Below are positions 17,278 through 25,370 of a DNA stretch of 51,652 bases, piece by piece. Source of the stretch: Candidatus Woesearchaeota archaeon (lineage in GTDB: Archaea > Nanobdellota > Nanobdellia > Woesearchaeales > JAIPIC01); NCBI GenBank assembly GCA_021734865.1, contig JAIPIC010000004.1, forward strand, positions 1 through 51,652, read 5' to 3'. The translations under genes were made by a program, and so were the position numbers. The number at the start of each line of letters is the position of its first letter. The stretch's first letter is position 1. Under the pieces are notes generated by a model. The model was not told where the DNA came from and ran no database searches. It worked only from the letters and a program-made list of their open reading frames with translations.

Positions 17278-18258
17278 TCATGCTTCCTTAACTTCTTTCA
17301 TCGATCCTCCGACGCAGGTGACCAAATAATTGATATTCTCTGCACCAAATGCTTCCTGCATCTCCTTTGATACTGATTCTCCAAAGCAATATGCAAAGAC
17401 ATTACCTCCAGTATTCATCGAATAGAAAACTGGATTTCCTCTGCTGCGAGAGTCCCGGACTATTGTCATCGCTTTGATGCTGTCCGGCTTCCACAGTAAA
17501 CAATGGCTCCTGCCGGTCTGCAGCACCAGATAATTGAGCATTACATGATCCTCAGCATAGTGGGCAAGATCGTCAATATTTCCTCTCTTCAGTGCATTTA
17601 TCATTCTTGTCGCTGTTGGTTGGGCTTGTGTGCTTGCCCATTTGAGATTAGGCGAACTGTCAGCTTCAGTGTAGAAATTATGGTGGTTCTTTTGGTACGG
17701 AGCCACAGCTATTACGATTTCAAGATCTGCCAGATCGTCAGGGGCAAGAACCTGTTCGGCATAGGCAAACATTCTGCTTTGTACAAGGCTTACGCCTCCT
17801 GGTACTGCTGAGCTTGCAGAGAAAGACCCGGCCCTAGCTGCCCGGGAAAGCTGAATTTCATCATAATCCAGACCAAGAAGCTTGTCCATACATCCTGCGA
17901 TGCAGGCGAATGCGGCCGCTGATGATGCAAGTCCGATATCCGAGGTGTAATTGGCTTTTGAATTCATATGAAAGTTGCCATAATAATTAAAATACTTTAC
18001 GTGATCTGCCACTTTTCTGCGCGTGAAATCATCTGCTGGTTTTCCATTGATATCTACAGATGTTCTGTTTGTCCCAAGCTCGATCGTTGTCTGGGTGACA
18101 AGAGATTCAAGGCTTGTGTACAGCATATCTATCGCAACGATCTTATTGTGGGCGTCTTTATAGTGATGAAAACAGGTTAATCCCTGCACTGGGTGCGCTT
18201 GAAAAGTTGTTTTTGGCATAGCTATCGCTACCTCTGTCATTTGAATGCCTTTAGTCAT
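17278..18258 (-). CDS. GHMP protein of the mevalonate decarboxylase family, catalytic triad not conserved
   Basis: The 326-residue protein aligns with diphosphomevalonate decarboxylases: D-I-G-L-A-S-S-A-A-A-F-A near residue 109 (phosphate-binding loop), A-R-A-G-S-F-S-A-S-S-A-V-P-G-G-V, and Y-S-M-N-T-G-G-N-V-F-A near residue 286. In characterised decarboxylases a Lys (K-Y-W-G-K), an Arg (A-C-R-S) and an Asp (F-D-A-G-P-N) are required. Here the K-Y-W-G-K motif is absent, the Arg position reads Ser and the Asp position reads Asn. Thermoplasma mevalonate 3-kinase, from the same family, also lost this triad and has T-G-G-S-N at the last site. I infer a role in the archaeal mevalonate pathway, possibly as a kinase, but the reaction is open. 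The frame also has an upstream start region rich in short palindromes. Confidence 0.7.
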   Translation of the reverse strand: MTKGIQMTEVAIAMPKTTFQAHPVQGLTCFHHYKDAHNKIVAIDMLYTSLESLVTQTTIELGTNRTSVDINGKPADDFTRRKVADHVKYFNYYGNFHMNSKANYTSDIGLASSAAAFACIAGCMDKLLGLDYDEIQLSRAARAGSFSASSAVPGGVSLVQSRMFAYAEQVLAPDDLADLEIVIAVAPYQKNHHNFYTEADSSPNLKWASTQAQPTATRMINALKRGNIDDLAHYAEDHVMLNYLVLQTGRSHCLLWKPDSIKAMTIVRDSRSRGNPVFYSMNTGGNVFAYCFGESVSKEMQEAFGAENINYLVTCVGGSMKEVKEA

Positions 18259-18474
18259 TGAAGCCAGATGATAATGATACGATGTGCTCTCTTCGCTAAT
18301 TAAGTGAGCTAGCTATCGCTAAAAAAGGCTAAAATGGCCTTACCGGCACAATCAGACAACTATTAGTAGGCAGATATTGCTTATAAATGTTTTTTGACTA
18401 CCTTGACCTAAAAATATGTTATTTAAGCTCTATTATCACTTAAAATGGCCTATTTGAGCCGTAATAATTAGGGT

Positions 18475-19203
18475 TCACTCAATAAACCTGTAGATAAAAG
18501 CATACATGCGGTTGCGGATCGGTCTTGGAAAGACAGAAAGAGATGATACTTTGAAGAATTCGTAGTATGATGTGGGCTTTGTGTAGGTTTCAAAATTCAT
18601 TTTGCGGATTGCATCAAATACTCTCGTGATTGATTTTTCATGATTGTTAAGGTCAATCTTTGCATCAATGGTTATATACCCACGTCCCATCTGAGAGAGG
18701 TGATGCATATCAGATGTCATGACAATCGGTTTTTTGAGTCTGTGCGCTGCTTTCACCCCAGCCTTGTTCCTGTTGACTTCCCGGGTGTAATACCAGGAGT
18801 ATTCAACTGCGTCAAAGAGATCTTTGTTCTTGTACAGTCCTCTGCCGATGCATTTGCTCATCATGAAGAACGGATGAGGTGCGATGACATATATGTTATG
18901 ATTTTTTTTGAATTTTCTTAGATCATCCAATGAGTGTATTGTGGATGCTTGATCTTTCGTAATATTATAGACAAGGACTTCTTTGCCCATGATCTCAAGC
19001 TCTCCTGCTGATATTAGTAGCATACCTTTGCTTTTCGCATATTCGATATGTGCTTTTGTGGTCGTGACTGCTGTGTGATTGGTTATCGCTATCACTTTGT
19101 AACCTAGCTTGGCTGCATGGTCTATGAGCTGCTTTGCACTATGCATGATATAACCGTCTTTTGGATCTTCTCCAGTATGGATGTGCAAGTCTGCCTTTAA
19201 CAT
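18475..19203 (-). CDS. PHP-domain metal-dependent phosphoesterase
   Basis: The 242-residue protein begins M-L-K-A-D-L-H-I-H-T-G-E, the first PHP motif. Further metal-site motifs follow: I-T-N-H-T, S-A-G-E-L-E-I, I-A-P-H-P-F and T-S-D-M-H-H. Family members are phosphoesterases related to histidinol phosphatase and to 3',5'-nucleoside bisphosphate phosphatases; the substrate is not predictable. The frame extends 19 codons further to 19260, but those residues are hydrophobic and atypical, so the ATG at 19203 is preferred. It is monocistronic and divergent from the gene at 19365. Confidence 0.8.
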   Translation of the reverse strand: MLKADLHIHTGEDPKDGYIMHSAKQLIDHAAKLGYKVIAITNHTAVTTTKAHIEYAKSKGMLLISAGELEIMGKEVLVYNITKDQASTIHSLDDLRKFKKNHNIYVIAPHPFFMMSKCIGRGLYKNKDLFDAVEYSWYYTREVNRNKAGVKAAHRLKKPIVMTSDMHHLSQMGRGYITIDAKIDLNNHEKSITRVFDAIRKMNFETYTKPTSYYEFFKVSSLSVFPRPIRNRMYAFIYRFIE

Positions 19204-19332
19204 TTGATAAAGAAAACAAGATAATAATATATAATTGACTATTAATTGATAGACCAACATATTAAATGAGAAAGTCTATGAGATTACGACAATAACTAAA
19301 TTTATTGACTAAACAGTAATAAAATTGAGAAA

Positions 19333-19340
19333 GTTTAAAT
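19333..19340 (+). promoter_or_regulatory. TATA-like box for the orphan gene at 19365
   Basis: The sequence gtttaaat is centred about 28 nt before the ATG at 19365. It directly abuts the upstream ATG at 19341, which argues that translation starts at 19365. Confidence 0.5.
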
Positions 19341-19364
19341 ATGTCATATTTAATCAACATATTC

Positions 19365-20516
19365 ATGGATGATGACAACGCTAATTCCATGAATTTAGAG
19401 ATGGTTCTATCAGAAAGCAGACAAGTAGGGGAAGGTATTCTAGCAAAAATTGAAAAACAGATTTCTGTTTTGCCATCAAAACTGCAAGACTTTCTTGTAG
19501 GTGAAGAACAAAACGAAGTTTTCGAGAGCATTTCCCACCCATCATTAGATGTAATTGGCTATGATGATCTTAAGGAACAGGCTAAATCCATATTTGAACG
19601 AACTCAAGCAATCATACGAGAGAAAGGTTACAGATTCATACCTTCTTTGTATACGGGTAGAGAACATAAAGAATGCGGCAGTTCTGGATATGAGTTCTAT
19701 GAAGAAAAAATGCCAGATGTACCAATCCCAATAGTAAAATCAAGATTAAATATGTTAAAAGACTACGATCAACCTATGACACCAAGTGAAGTAAAAATAG
19801 CTCGTGAATTGGCTGGGTTACCGACTATTGATGAACATGGACATGTCACAGGAGAGATTGTTCAAATAACTGATTCTTATCAATATTTATCAGCAAGCAG
19901 AAAAGAGGAAATAATTAACCTTGAACATGAACTAATAACAGAATTTAGGGATGTTTTACAGGAAGCTTACTCTAGGCACACAAAGGTATTAGAAGATTAT
20001 TATCAACTGCTTGATGATATTGGCCATGGTTTAATAACACAGAAAGAGGCTAGGGATAGACATATCAAATTTTGTATTGATGCAAGAGAAAAGAAACCAC
20101 TTAGTAAATTTTATTTTGAAGCAAAAAATTTATCGTATATTGAAGGATACCGAGATGATATCCTAACACCTATGGAATTATCTATTTTGGGAAGAGATTA
20201 TGATAACCATTTTGAAGAACAACCTCATACTCCATTAGGTATTCAGAAAGGGGATTTATCTATTTTGGATGCAAATAGAATGAGAATGGAGGAGGGTTAT
20301 TTCATTGCTAATACTGATTTATTTACTGGTTATGAACAACCTTGGGGACTAACACTTGAAAAATTAAATGATAGGGGGCAAACTGAAAAAGGTCCAGAAT
20401 TATTGGGTCATGAAACATTATCTCCTTTATCTGCAAAACATATTGATTATTTTAAAGAGAGATTTCAAAAAATACTGTTTTCAAGACCGGGAGATATTTA
20501 TCATCCTAAGAAATAG
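19365..20516 (+). CDS. Unknown protein with atypical codon use
   Basis: I do not recognise this soluble 383-residue protein (391 if the ATG at 19341 is used). It is rich in charged residues, predicted mostly helical, with a likely coiled coil at residues 180-220 (E-E-I-I-N-L-E-H-E-L and following). It has no signal peptide or membrane helix. Near residue 90 there is Y-T-G-R-E-H-K-E-C-G-S-S-G-Y. It favours tta for Leu and aaa for Lys, while flanking genes use ctt/ctg and aag much more, suggesting recent acquisition. It is isolated between the PHP gene and the convergent arvC. Confidence 0.7.
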   Translation: MDDDNANSMNLEMVLSESRQVGEGILAKIEKQISVLPSKLQDFLVGEEQNEVFESISHPSLDVIGYDDLKEQAKSIFERTQAIIREKGYRFIPSLYTGREHKECGSSGYEFYEEKMPDVPIPIVKSRLNMLKDYDQPMTPSEVKIARELAGLPTIDEHGHVTGEIVQITDSYQYLSASRKEEIINLEHELITEFRDVLQEAYSRHTKVLEDYYQLLDDIGHGLITQKEARDRHIKFCIDAREKKPLSKFYFEAKNLSYIEGYRDDILTPMELSILGRDYDNHFEEQPHTPLGIQKGDLSILDANRMRMEEGYFIANTDLFTGYEQPWGLTLEKLNDRGQTEKGPELLGHETLSPLSAKHIDYFKERFQKILFSRPGDIYHPKK

Positions 20517-20547
20517 ATTATCATCTTAATTACGATCACTTAGATCA

Positions 20548-20934
20548 TTACTTTTCTTTCTCGCCAGCTCGTTTGAATGTCTCAACAATGTCTATCATGT
20601 ATTTTCCATCGCCGGTCTTAAACACAACAGGGTCCCCTTTGAACAGATGGACAAGGTCAAGCTCATATTTGCCTGGTTTGAGCACCCTAATGGATTCAAG
20701 ATCAAGAACAACCGGAGTGTCATCTCCTTCCTTTCGCTCACCAACGAGGTCCATAACGTCTTTTTCAATCTCTTTGGATTCTTCCTCGCTTAAATTGGAA
20801 GTCATATTTTTAGCTTCTTCAAGCTTTTCCTTACGGATGTAGAAAAACAGTTTACCACCGCATTTGCAGCCTTTCAGAATCTCGGATGCTCCGTCTTCAT
20901 AGAACGCATTGCATCTAACACATTGATGTGGCAT
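20548..20934 (-). CDS. arvC: ArvC/OapC family zinc-ribbon protein (DUF2072)
   Basis: The 128-residue protein has an N-terminal zinc ribbon: C-V-R-C at residues 5-8 and C-K-C-G near residue 23. A basic/acidic helix follows, then a compact C-terminal domain with I-R-V-L-K-P-G-K-Y-E-L-D-L and Y-M-I-D-I-V. This is the conserved pattern of the archaeal DUF2072 family, usually encoded next to an Era-like GTPase and a DUF2073 protein. In haloarchaea the three genes (arvA/B/C, first called oapA/B/C) are linked to extracellular vesicle formation. It lies 1 nt after arvB and is last in the gene run. Confidence 0.85.
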   Translation of the reverse strand: MPHQCVRCNAFYEDGASEILKGCKCGGKLFFYIRKEKLEEAKNMTSNLSEEESKEIEKDVMDLVGERKEGDDTPVVLDLESIRVLKPGKYELDLVHLFKGDPVVFKTGDGKYMIDIVETFKRAGEKEK

Positions 20935-20935
20935 A

Positions 20936-21328
20936 TTACTTACCCTTCTTCTTCTTGGAGATCTCGTTGGTGAGAAGTTCTATCTTATTAGGATCTCTTT
21001 TGATCTCTTTAATAACTGCAGCAGGACCGATTATCGTCATGCCCAGCCGATCTCCAAGAAGCATATTTATGATATTTTTTTTTATCCTCTGAAATAAAGC
21101 CAGCGTATCTTTATTTTCGGGATAGATTACTGAAAGCTCTACACCGGTAAACTTTGCGTCTATCTCTTCCATGGTTTTTTTGATAAGGTCAGCTTCCTCT
21201 GTCTTCCTGAGCCTTCCCTCAAGGAGGACTATTTTATTTTGTTTTACAACATTCAAAAGTTTAGAAATCCTTTTACTTGAAGGCAAAGCTTCAATATCCG
21301 AATATGGTATATATTGTAAAGTTAACAT
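20936..21328 (-). CDS. arvB: ArvB/OapB family protein (DUF2073)
   Basis: The 130-residue alpha/beta protein contains K-I-V-L-L-E-G-R-L-R-K-T-E-E-A-D-L-I-K-K near residue 32 and a conserved D-R-L-G-M-T-I-I-G-P-A near residue 93, the hallmarks of archaeal DUF2073. A lysine-rich tail ends the protein. It has no membrane segment. It lies 27 nt after the Era-like GTPase gene and 1 nt before arvC, so the order arvA-arvB-arvC is intact. Its molecular role is unknown; family context says it works with the GTPase. Confidence 0.85.
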   Translation of the reverse strand: MLTLQYIPYSDIEALPSSKRISKLLNVVKQNKIVLLEGRLRKTEEADLIKKTMEEIDAKFTGVELSVIYPENKDTLALFQRIKKNIINMLLGDRLGMTIIGPAAVIKEIKRDPNKIELLTNEISKKKKGK

Positions 21329-21355
21329 CTTTTTTTCCGTATGAGTAAAAATAAA

Positions 21356-21988
21356 TTAATTGACCATATCAAGCAGAGCTTCGTAAAAATTGTCGATATT
21401 ATTTCCAAACTTAGCCGATATGCTTGCAATTTTATACTGGGGGAATGCAGATTCAATTCGTTTCATGTCTGATTTCTTAAGATCAATTTTATTGGCAACA
21501 ATCAGTACTGGAATATCCCTTGCCTGCAGATTTCCAATGATAGTTATATTAACTTGTGAGAATGGATCTTCTGTTGAATCCAATACGACAATAACGACAT
21601 CCATGTCGTCAAGCCATTTAATTGCGTCGATTACTCCTTTTGTCGCTTCTTTGGCCCGGATCTTAGCTTCCTTTTTTTTCATTCCGGCCTTGATAAATTC
21701 TTCAAAATCAATCTTTGTAGCAATTCCTGGAGTGTCCACAAGATTAAAAGATAATTCTTTGCCTTTTGCTTTAATACTGATCTGCTCTTTTATTTGTATT
21801 TCCCGAGTCTCGTGAGCAACGTCCGAAACATTGCCCATCTCTTCACCAAGCCAATCAGTACAAATTTTATTTGCCAATGTAGTTTTACCTGCATTTGGTG
21901 GACCGTATAATCCAAGTTTTATATGTTTCTTTTTCTTAAAAAGACTGTTTAGAAATTTATCCAGCAGCTTCCTTAATGCTTGTATCAT
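21356..21988 (-). CDS. arvA: ArvA/OapA Era-like small GTPase
   Basis: The 210-residue protein is a Ras-superfamily/Era-like GTPase with all the G motifs: G1 G-P-P-N-A-G-K-T (29-36), G3 D-T-P-G (85-88), G4 N-K-I-D (166-169) and G5 S-A-K (191-193). The first 22 residues form a hydrophobic/basic amphipathic helix ending in K-K-K-K, plausible for membrane association. Together with arvB and arvC it forms the archaeal gene set in which the GTPase is reported as needed for extracellular vesicle production in haloarchaea. It follows the Cys-rich membrane protein gene by 72 nt. Confidence 0.87.
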   Translation of the reverse strand: MIQALRKLLDKFLNSLFKKKKHIKLGLYGPPNAGKTTLANKICTDWLGEEMGNVSDVAHETREIQIKEQISIKAKGKELSFNLVDTPGIATKIDFEEFIKAGMKKKEAKIRAKEATKGVIDAIKWLDDMDVVIVVLDSTEDPFSQVNITIIGNLQARDIPVLIVANKIDLKKSDMKRIESAFPQYKIASISAKFGNNIDNFYEALLDMVN

Positions 21989-22060
21989 CGTTTATTGGAA
22001 TGATGGTCTGTGTTTAAAAAGTTTTCGGCGATGTTATCCGGTTTCACTTTGTGTATCTTT

Positions 22061-23038
22061 CTATTCCTTTCTGAGTTCTTTTTCATATTTTTCTATACGC
22101 TTAAGTATGAAATCAAAGTTTGTTTCATCGATATTATCCTTTTTGAAACTTTCCTTAAGTGTATTTTTTAGCTCTTCAAGTTTTACATAGCATATGTCTT
22201 TCTCTGTCCTGTAAGAATTGAATACCTGATCCACATTTTCAAGATATTCAATAGTTTTTTTTCTATGTATCTTGGAATAATGCCATCCAACAGCGCCTGC
22301 TCCCAGAGCAACAAAAACACCTACCATAGCCCAAAATTCAAATGTCCAGCGTACTTTTTCCTCATCGTCTGTATCTGTTGATTCAGTTTGTCTAATCCTA
22401 TTGTCTTTGCACATTGTATTACATTCAACAATTGATTGTTTATTTCCAAGACACTCAAGCACGCAATGGTCTGAACACAGTTCGTCACATCCGGAGATGC
22501 CTTCTTCAGAACATAATTTTCCACATACGTCATTTGGATTTGGCAGATTTTCTTCAGGAGGTATATCCGCATCACAGATCATTTGACATGCTTTAGTCAC
22601 ATAACCAATTTCTGAGCATTCATTCACACACTCACCATCATTTCCTCGACTTATATCAGGACCAGTCACACAAAACAAGAAAATATCGGAATCATATGCA
22701 GAATCGCTAATACACTCCTTAATTCTGTTTTCATATTCTACAAATGATTTTAGACCACGGCATCTCTCTATTGATTCTTCATTAGTGGCTCCTTTTACTA
22801 CCCACATATTCGTACAAGATTCCATTTCAAAAGGTCTGTCCGCATCGCATTGCTCAATACAAGCCACATCGGGCCCATCTAGAATTATGCAACTGTCTAT
22901 GCATATTGCTGTTTGTAAATCAAAATCAAAACTAGGTGCCTTTTCGTCTAACGCATATGCTGGCAGGATTAGCAAGATGTTTGCAAGTAATACAACAATG
23001 AGGAACTGATAGAATGTTTTAATTTTCAGCACCATCAT
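22061..23038 (-). CDS. Cysteine-rich single-pass membrane protein linked to the Arv genes
   Basis: The 325-residue protein has a signal peptide (about 1-29, ending A-Y-A). Its extracellular region of about 200 residues carries repeated C-x3-C...C-x3-C blocks (for example C-I-D-S-C with C-I-E-Q-C, C-V-N-E-C with C-Q-M-I-C, C-G-K-L-C with C-D-E-L-C). One transmembrane helix lies near residues 235-255. A cytoplasmic tail of about 70 residues is predicted to be a coiled coil. Disulfide-bonded repeats are likely. The start overlaps the end of the HerA-like ATPase gene by 20 nt, so translational coupling is likely, and arvA follows. I infer an envelope partner of that ATPase or of the Arv GTPase; no family was recognised. 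Confidence 0.7.
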   Translation of the reverse strand: MMVLKIKTFYQFLIVVLLANILLILPAYALDEKAPSFDFDLQTAICIDSCIILDGPDVACIEQCDADRPFEMESCTNMWVVKGATNEESIERCRGLKSFVEYENRIKECISDSAYDSDIFLFCVTGPDISRGNDGECVNECSEIGYVTKACQMICDADIPPEENLPNPNDVCGKLCSEEGISGCDELCSDHCVLECLGNKQSIVECNTMCKDNRIRQTESTDTDDEEKVRWTFEFWAMVGVFVALGAGAVGWHYSKIHRKKTIEYLENVDQVFNSYRTEKDICYVKLEELKNTLKESFKKDNIDETNFDFILKRIEKYEKELRKE

Positions 23039-25067
23039 AACCTCCGATTCTGACTATTTTTTTATTTCTCTTTGATGTTATGATCGTCTCATAAACTGGA
23101 TTATATACTATTTCTGATTCAAGATTTGAAATTTCCGGCCAGATTTTATTGAGAATCTGAATGATAGCGTCTTGTTTGTATTTTTCACGCTGAGTTTTTG
23201 CATCAAGCTTGGTCATATCCGCTTCTAGTTCTTCAGACGACAATCTCATAAGATCTTTAAAGGGAGTGATGTCTAAAGTAAATCTGTACAGTTTGTTCTT
23301 TCCAATTTCCGAATATTTGGCAAGATTTTTTTTAATAAGACCATTAATGGTCTTGGATAATGAGTTTTTGGTTTTTGAGGTTTTATCGACAGCTTTTTCA
23401 ATTGTAAAAGCCTGACTGCCCATAATTTTTATCAGGTTAAGTTCAGTCGGTGACAGGTCAAGTACATTTTTAATGTTTACTGCTGGTTGAATCTTATCTG
23501 TTATCTTCAGCAAATCCAGATTCATCATGTCGACATATATGGTACTTACAATGTTTTGAGTCTTGAGGAACTTCTTTGTTTTATGTTCAATTATACATTT
23601 CAACAATGGCATGTAGATGATTGATGTGTGAGCTGTATCATTATAATCACCAAAAATAGCAAACTTCTTTGAGCGATTCCGGCCTATGTTTTTTTGTATC
23701 TGTTCAAGTGTATACCTTAACGGCAGGTGTGGGATATGGCCAAGTGGTACTTCATCTCGACTATCTTCGTCTTTGGCATCATCATTTTTCTTTAAATCAT
23801 GTTTATCTGTTTGTCCAGACTTCAGATCTAAGTCTTCTGTTTGAATTTTTTTTGGATAGAGTTTTGCCACGTCTTCAAGTGTCAGGGTTCTGTGCTTTGT
23901 CAAGAGCCACCTGCAAGCAAATTCTGTCACTGGAATATTCCTATCCGGGGAGAAGAATACAAACTGTGAAGGTTTCATCGATGGTATCTTTTTTATTATC
24001 TGGTCTGTGTCTTGGCTGGTCGAGCTTAGTGCACGCTTAATCTTTTCCAGATCCTGTTTTGTTGTAAGTCTACCTATGGCCCATGATCCTATCTGCGCGA
24101 ATGCAGTATAATCAATATCTCCGGGGTTCTGTGAGGATAGCATAACACCCAAGCCGTATTTTCTTGCTTGCTTAAGGAGGAGCGTAAGTATAGGTTTTGA
24201 GATCGGCTTTAGATTGCCAGATGGAAGAAATCTTGCCACTTCGTCAATATAGAGAAGCGCCTGCAGATCTTTTTTTGGATGTGAGAGCATCCATTGATAA
24301 AGCTGATTAAGAAGGATTGATAGGAAGAACTCTTTCTGGCTTTCTGTGTTGATGGAGTTCAGATAGAAGACACTGATCTTAGATTTGCCATTGGGCTTGT
24401 TCATAAGCTTCTGGATGTCGATCTTTTCTCCCAGAGAAAATAGCAAGTCGTTTTCTCCCACCGAGAGATATTCTAGCTTATTAAGCATTGTTTTTATTTC
24501 TTTTTCATCCTTATTGACAGCAAGCTCCCGCTTGAGATTGGCTATTGTTTTTATAGACTTCCCAGATTTCCAATTTTCATAAAGAAGTTTGTATATTATA
24601 GTCTGTGCGTTCCTTCCTTTGTCATCATCACCATAATCCAACAACCCTGCCAGAGATGTGCTGATATTTTGGAAGATTCCAACTGCATCTTCATATTCTG
24701 TTTTTTGAGGAGGTGCGATGAGCGGATTGACCGATATCGGGATGCCTTTGGATGATGTTGGCGTATAGATATCGACAAGGGAATTTTTCCTCAGTTCTTC
24801 CTGTCTTACAGAAGGGATGCTGTGCTCAGTCAAAGAGTCAATGTCCTCGTTCTCAAAGAGACCGGCCAGGTCACCCTGGGTATCAATTATTATTGATGGG
24901 ATATTATTGATTGCTGCTTCTTCAATTATTGCCTTTGCGAGCACAGTCTTACCAGATCCACTTGACCCGATCGAGATAAAGTGTTTCTTAAAAAGCTCGG
25001 GCTGTACAGAGAATTTTCCACCGCTCAGCTCTGTTCCCAGATCAAATTCAGCTTCTGATTTTGTCAT
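23019..25067 (-). CDS. HerA-like (FtsK/HerA superfamily) ATPase
   Basis: The 682-residue protein has Walker A G-S-S-G-S-G-K-T at residues 34-41, S-I-I-I-D-T-Q-G-D-L-A-G-L-F shortly after, and a Walker B A-L-L-Y-I-D-E-V-A-R-F near residue 270. It then has the M-L-S-S-Q-N-P-G-D-I-D-Y and A-I-G-R-L-T-T segments typical of HerA/VirB4-like motors. Unlike canonical HerA it has no N-terminal HAS barrel and carries a C-terminal extension of about 250 residues, including a winged-helix-like part (residues about 555-600). No membrane helix is seen. It starts the minus-strand run leading into the Cys-rich membrane protein and arvABC, behind a TATA-like box at 25091-25100. Confidence 0.8.
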   Translation of the reverse strand: MTKSEAEFDLGTELSGGKFSVQPELFKKHFISIGSSGSGKTVLAKAIIEEAAINNIPSIIIDTQGDLAGLFENEDIDSLTEHSIPSVRQEELRKNSLVDIYTPTSSKGIPISVNPLIAPPQKTEYEDAVGIFQNISTSLAGLLDYGDDDKGRNAQTIIYKLLYENWKSGKSIKTIANLKRELAVNKDEKEIKTMLNKLEYLSVGENDLLFSLGEKIDIQKLMNKPNGKSKISVFYLNSINTESQKEFFLSILLNQLYQWMLSHPKKDLQALLYIDEVARFLPSGNLKPISKPILTLLLKQARKYGLGVMLSSQNPGDIDYTAFAQIGSWAIGRLTTKQDLEKIKRALSSTSQDTDQIIKKIPSMKPSQFVFFSPDRNIPVTEFACRWLLTKHRTLTLEDVAKLYPKKIQTEDLDLKSGQTDKHDLKKNDDAKDEDSRDEVPLGHIPHLPLRYTLEQIQKNIGRNRSKKFAIFGDYNDTAHTSIIYMPLLKCIIEHKTKKFLKTQNIVSTIYVDMMNLDLLKITDKIQPAVNIKNVLDLSPTELNLIKIMGSQAFTIEKAVDKTSKTKNSLSKTINGLIKKNLAKYSEIGKNKLYRFTLDITPFKDLMRLSSEELEADMTKLDAKTQREKYKQDAIIQILNKIWPEISNLESEIVYNPVYETIITSKRNKKIVRIGGYDGAEN

Positions 25068-25090
25068 GGGTGTGTTCTATTTAATGGATT

Positions 25091-25100
25091 ATATAAATTT
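25091..25100 (-). promoter_or_regulatory. TATA-like box for the HerA-like/Arv gene run
   Basis: On the minus strand aaatttatat is centred 28 nt before the ATG at 25067. Confidence 0.6.
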
Positions 25101-25227
25101 GTCGGGTATGTCCTGTCAGTAAAAGTGATGCTTTTACACGTTTGTTTCACTTATTTTGTTCTTAGATTTCAGAAAAATATGATTATTTGAAATTATCTGA
25201 TATATATACAATCATATTTACAATAAC

Positions 25228-25287
25228 AGTTAATACGATCATAGTTAATACGATCACAGTTAACACCATCATGGTTAATACCATCAT
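25228..25287. repeat. Four tandem 15-bp repeats in the promoter region of the glycan locus
   Basis: Units agttaatacgatcat (25228-25242), agttaatacgatcac (25243-25257), agttaacaccatcat (25258-25272) and ggttaataccatcat (25273-25287) lie head to tail. The non-coding gap 25068-25370 (about 300 nt) holds these repeats, the minus-strand promoter of the HerA-like gene and the plus-strand promoter at 25338. They may be a multi-copy regulator-binding site. Confidence 0.85.
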
Positions 25288-25337
25288 GTATAAAATAAAA
25301 AGTTATGCAAAAAGTTAATCATTCGATAATTTCAGTT

Positions 25338-25347
25338 AAATATAAAT
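25338..25347 (+). promoter_or_regulatory. TATA-like box for the glycan-locus HAD gene
   Basis: The sequence aaatataaat is centred about 28 nt before the ATG at 25371. It supports that ATG over the one at 25305, which lies upstream of this box. Confidence 0.55.
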
Positions 25348-25370
25348 TAAGGTTGTCCTTAACGTCTTTG

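Noticed and set aside
18290-18350. Riboswitch or terminator from the short palindromes (gctagctatcgcta, aaggctaaaatggcctt)
   Set aside because: No stable multi-stem structure or known aptamer pattern is visible and the predicted promoter position does not clearly place them in a transcript.
23019-25067. Calling the HerA-like ATPase canonical HerA
   Set aside because: It lacks the N-terminal HAS barrel and has a long C-terminal extension; the gene at 33459 fits HerA better.
25228-25287. CRISPR array
   Set aside because: 15-bp units run head to tail without spacers.
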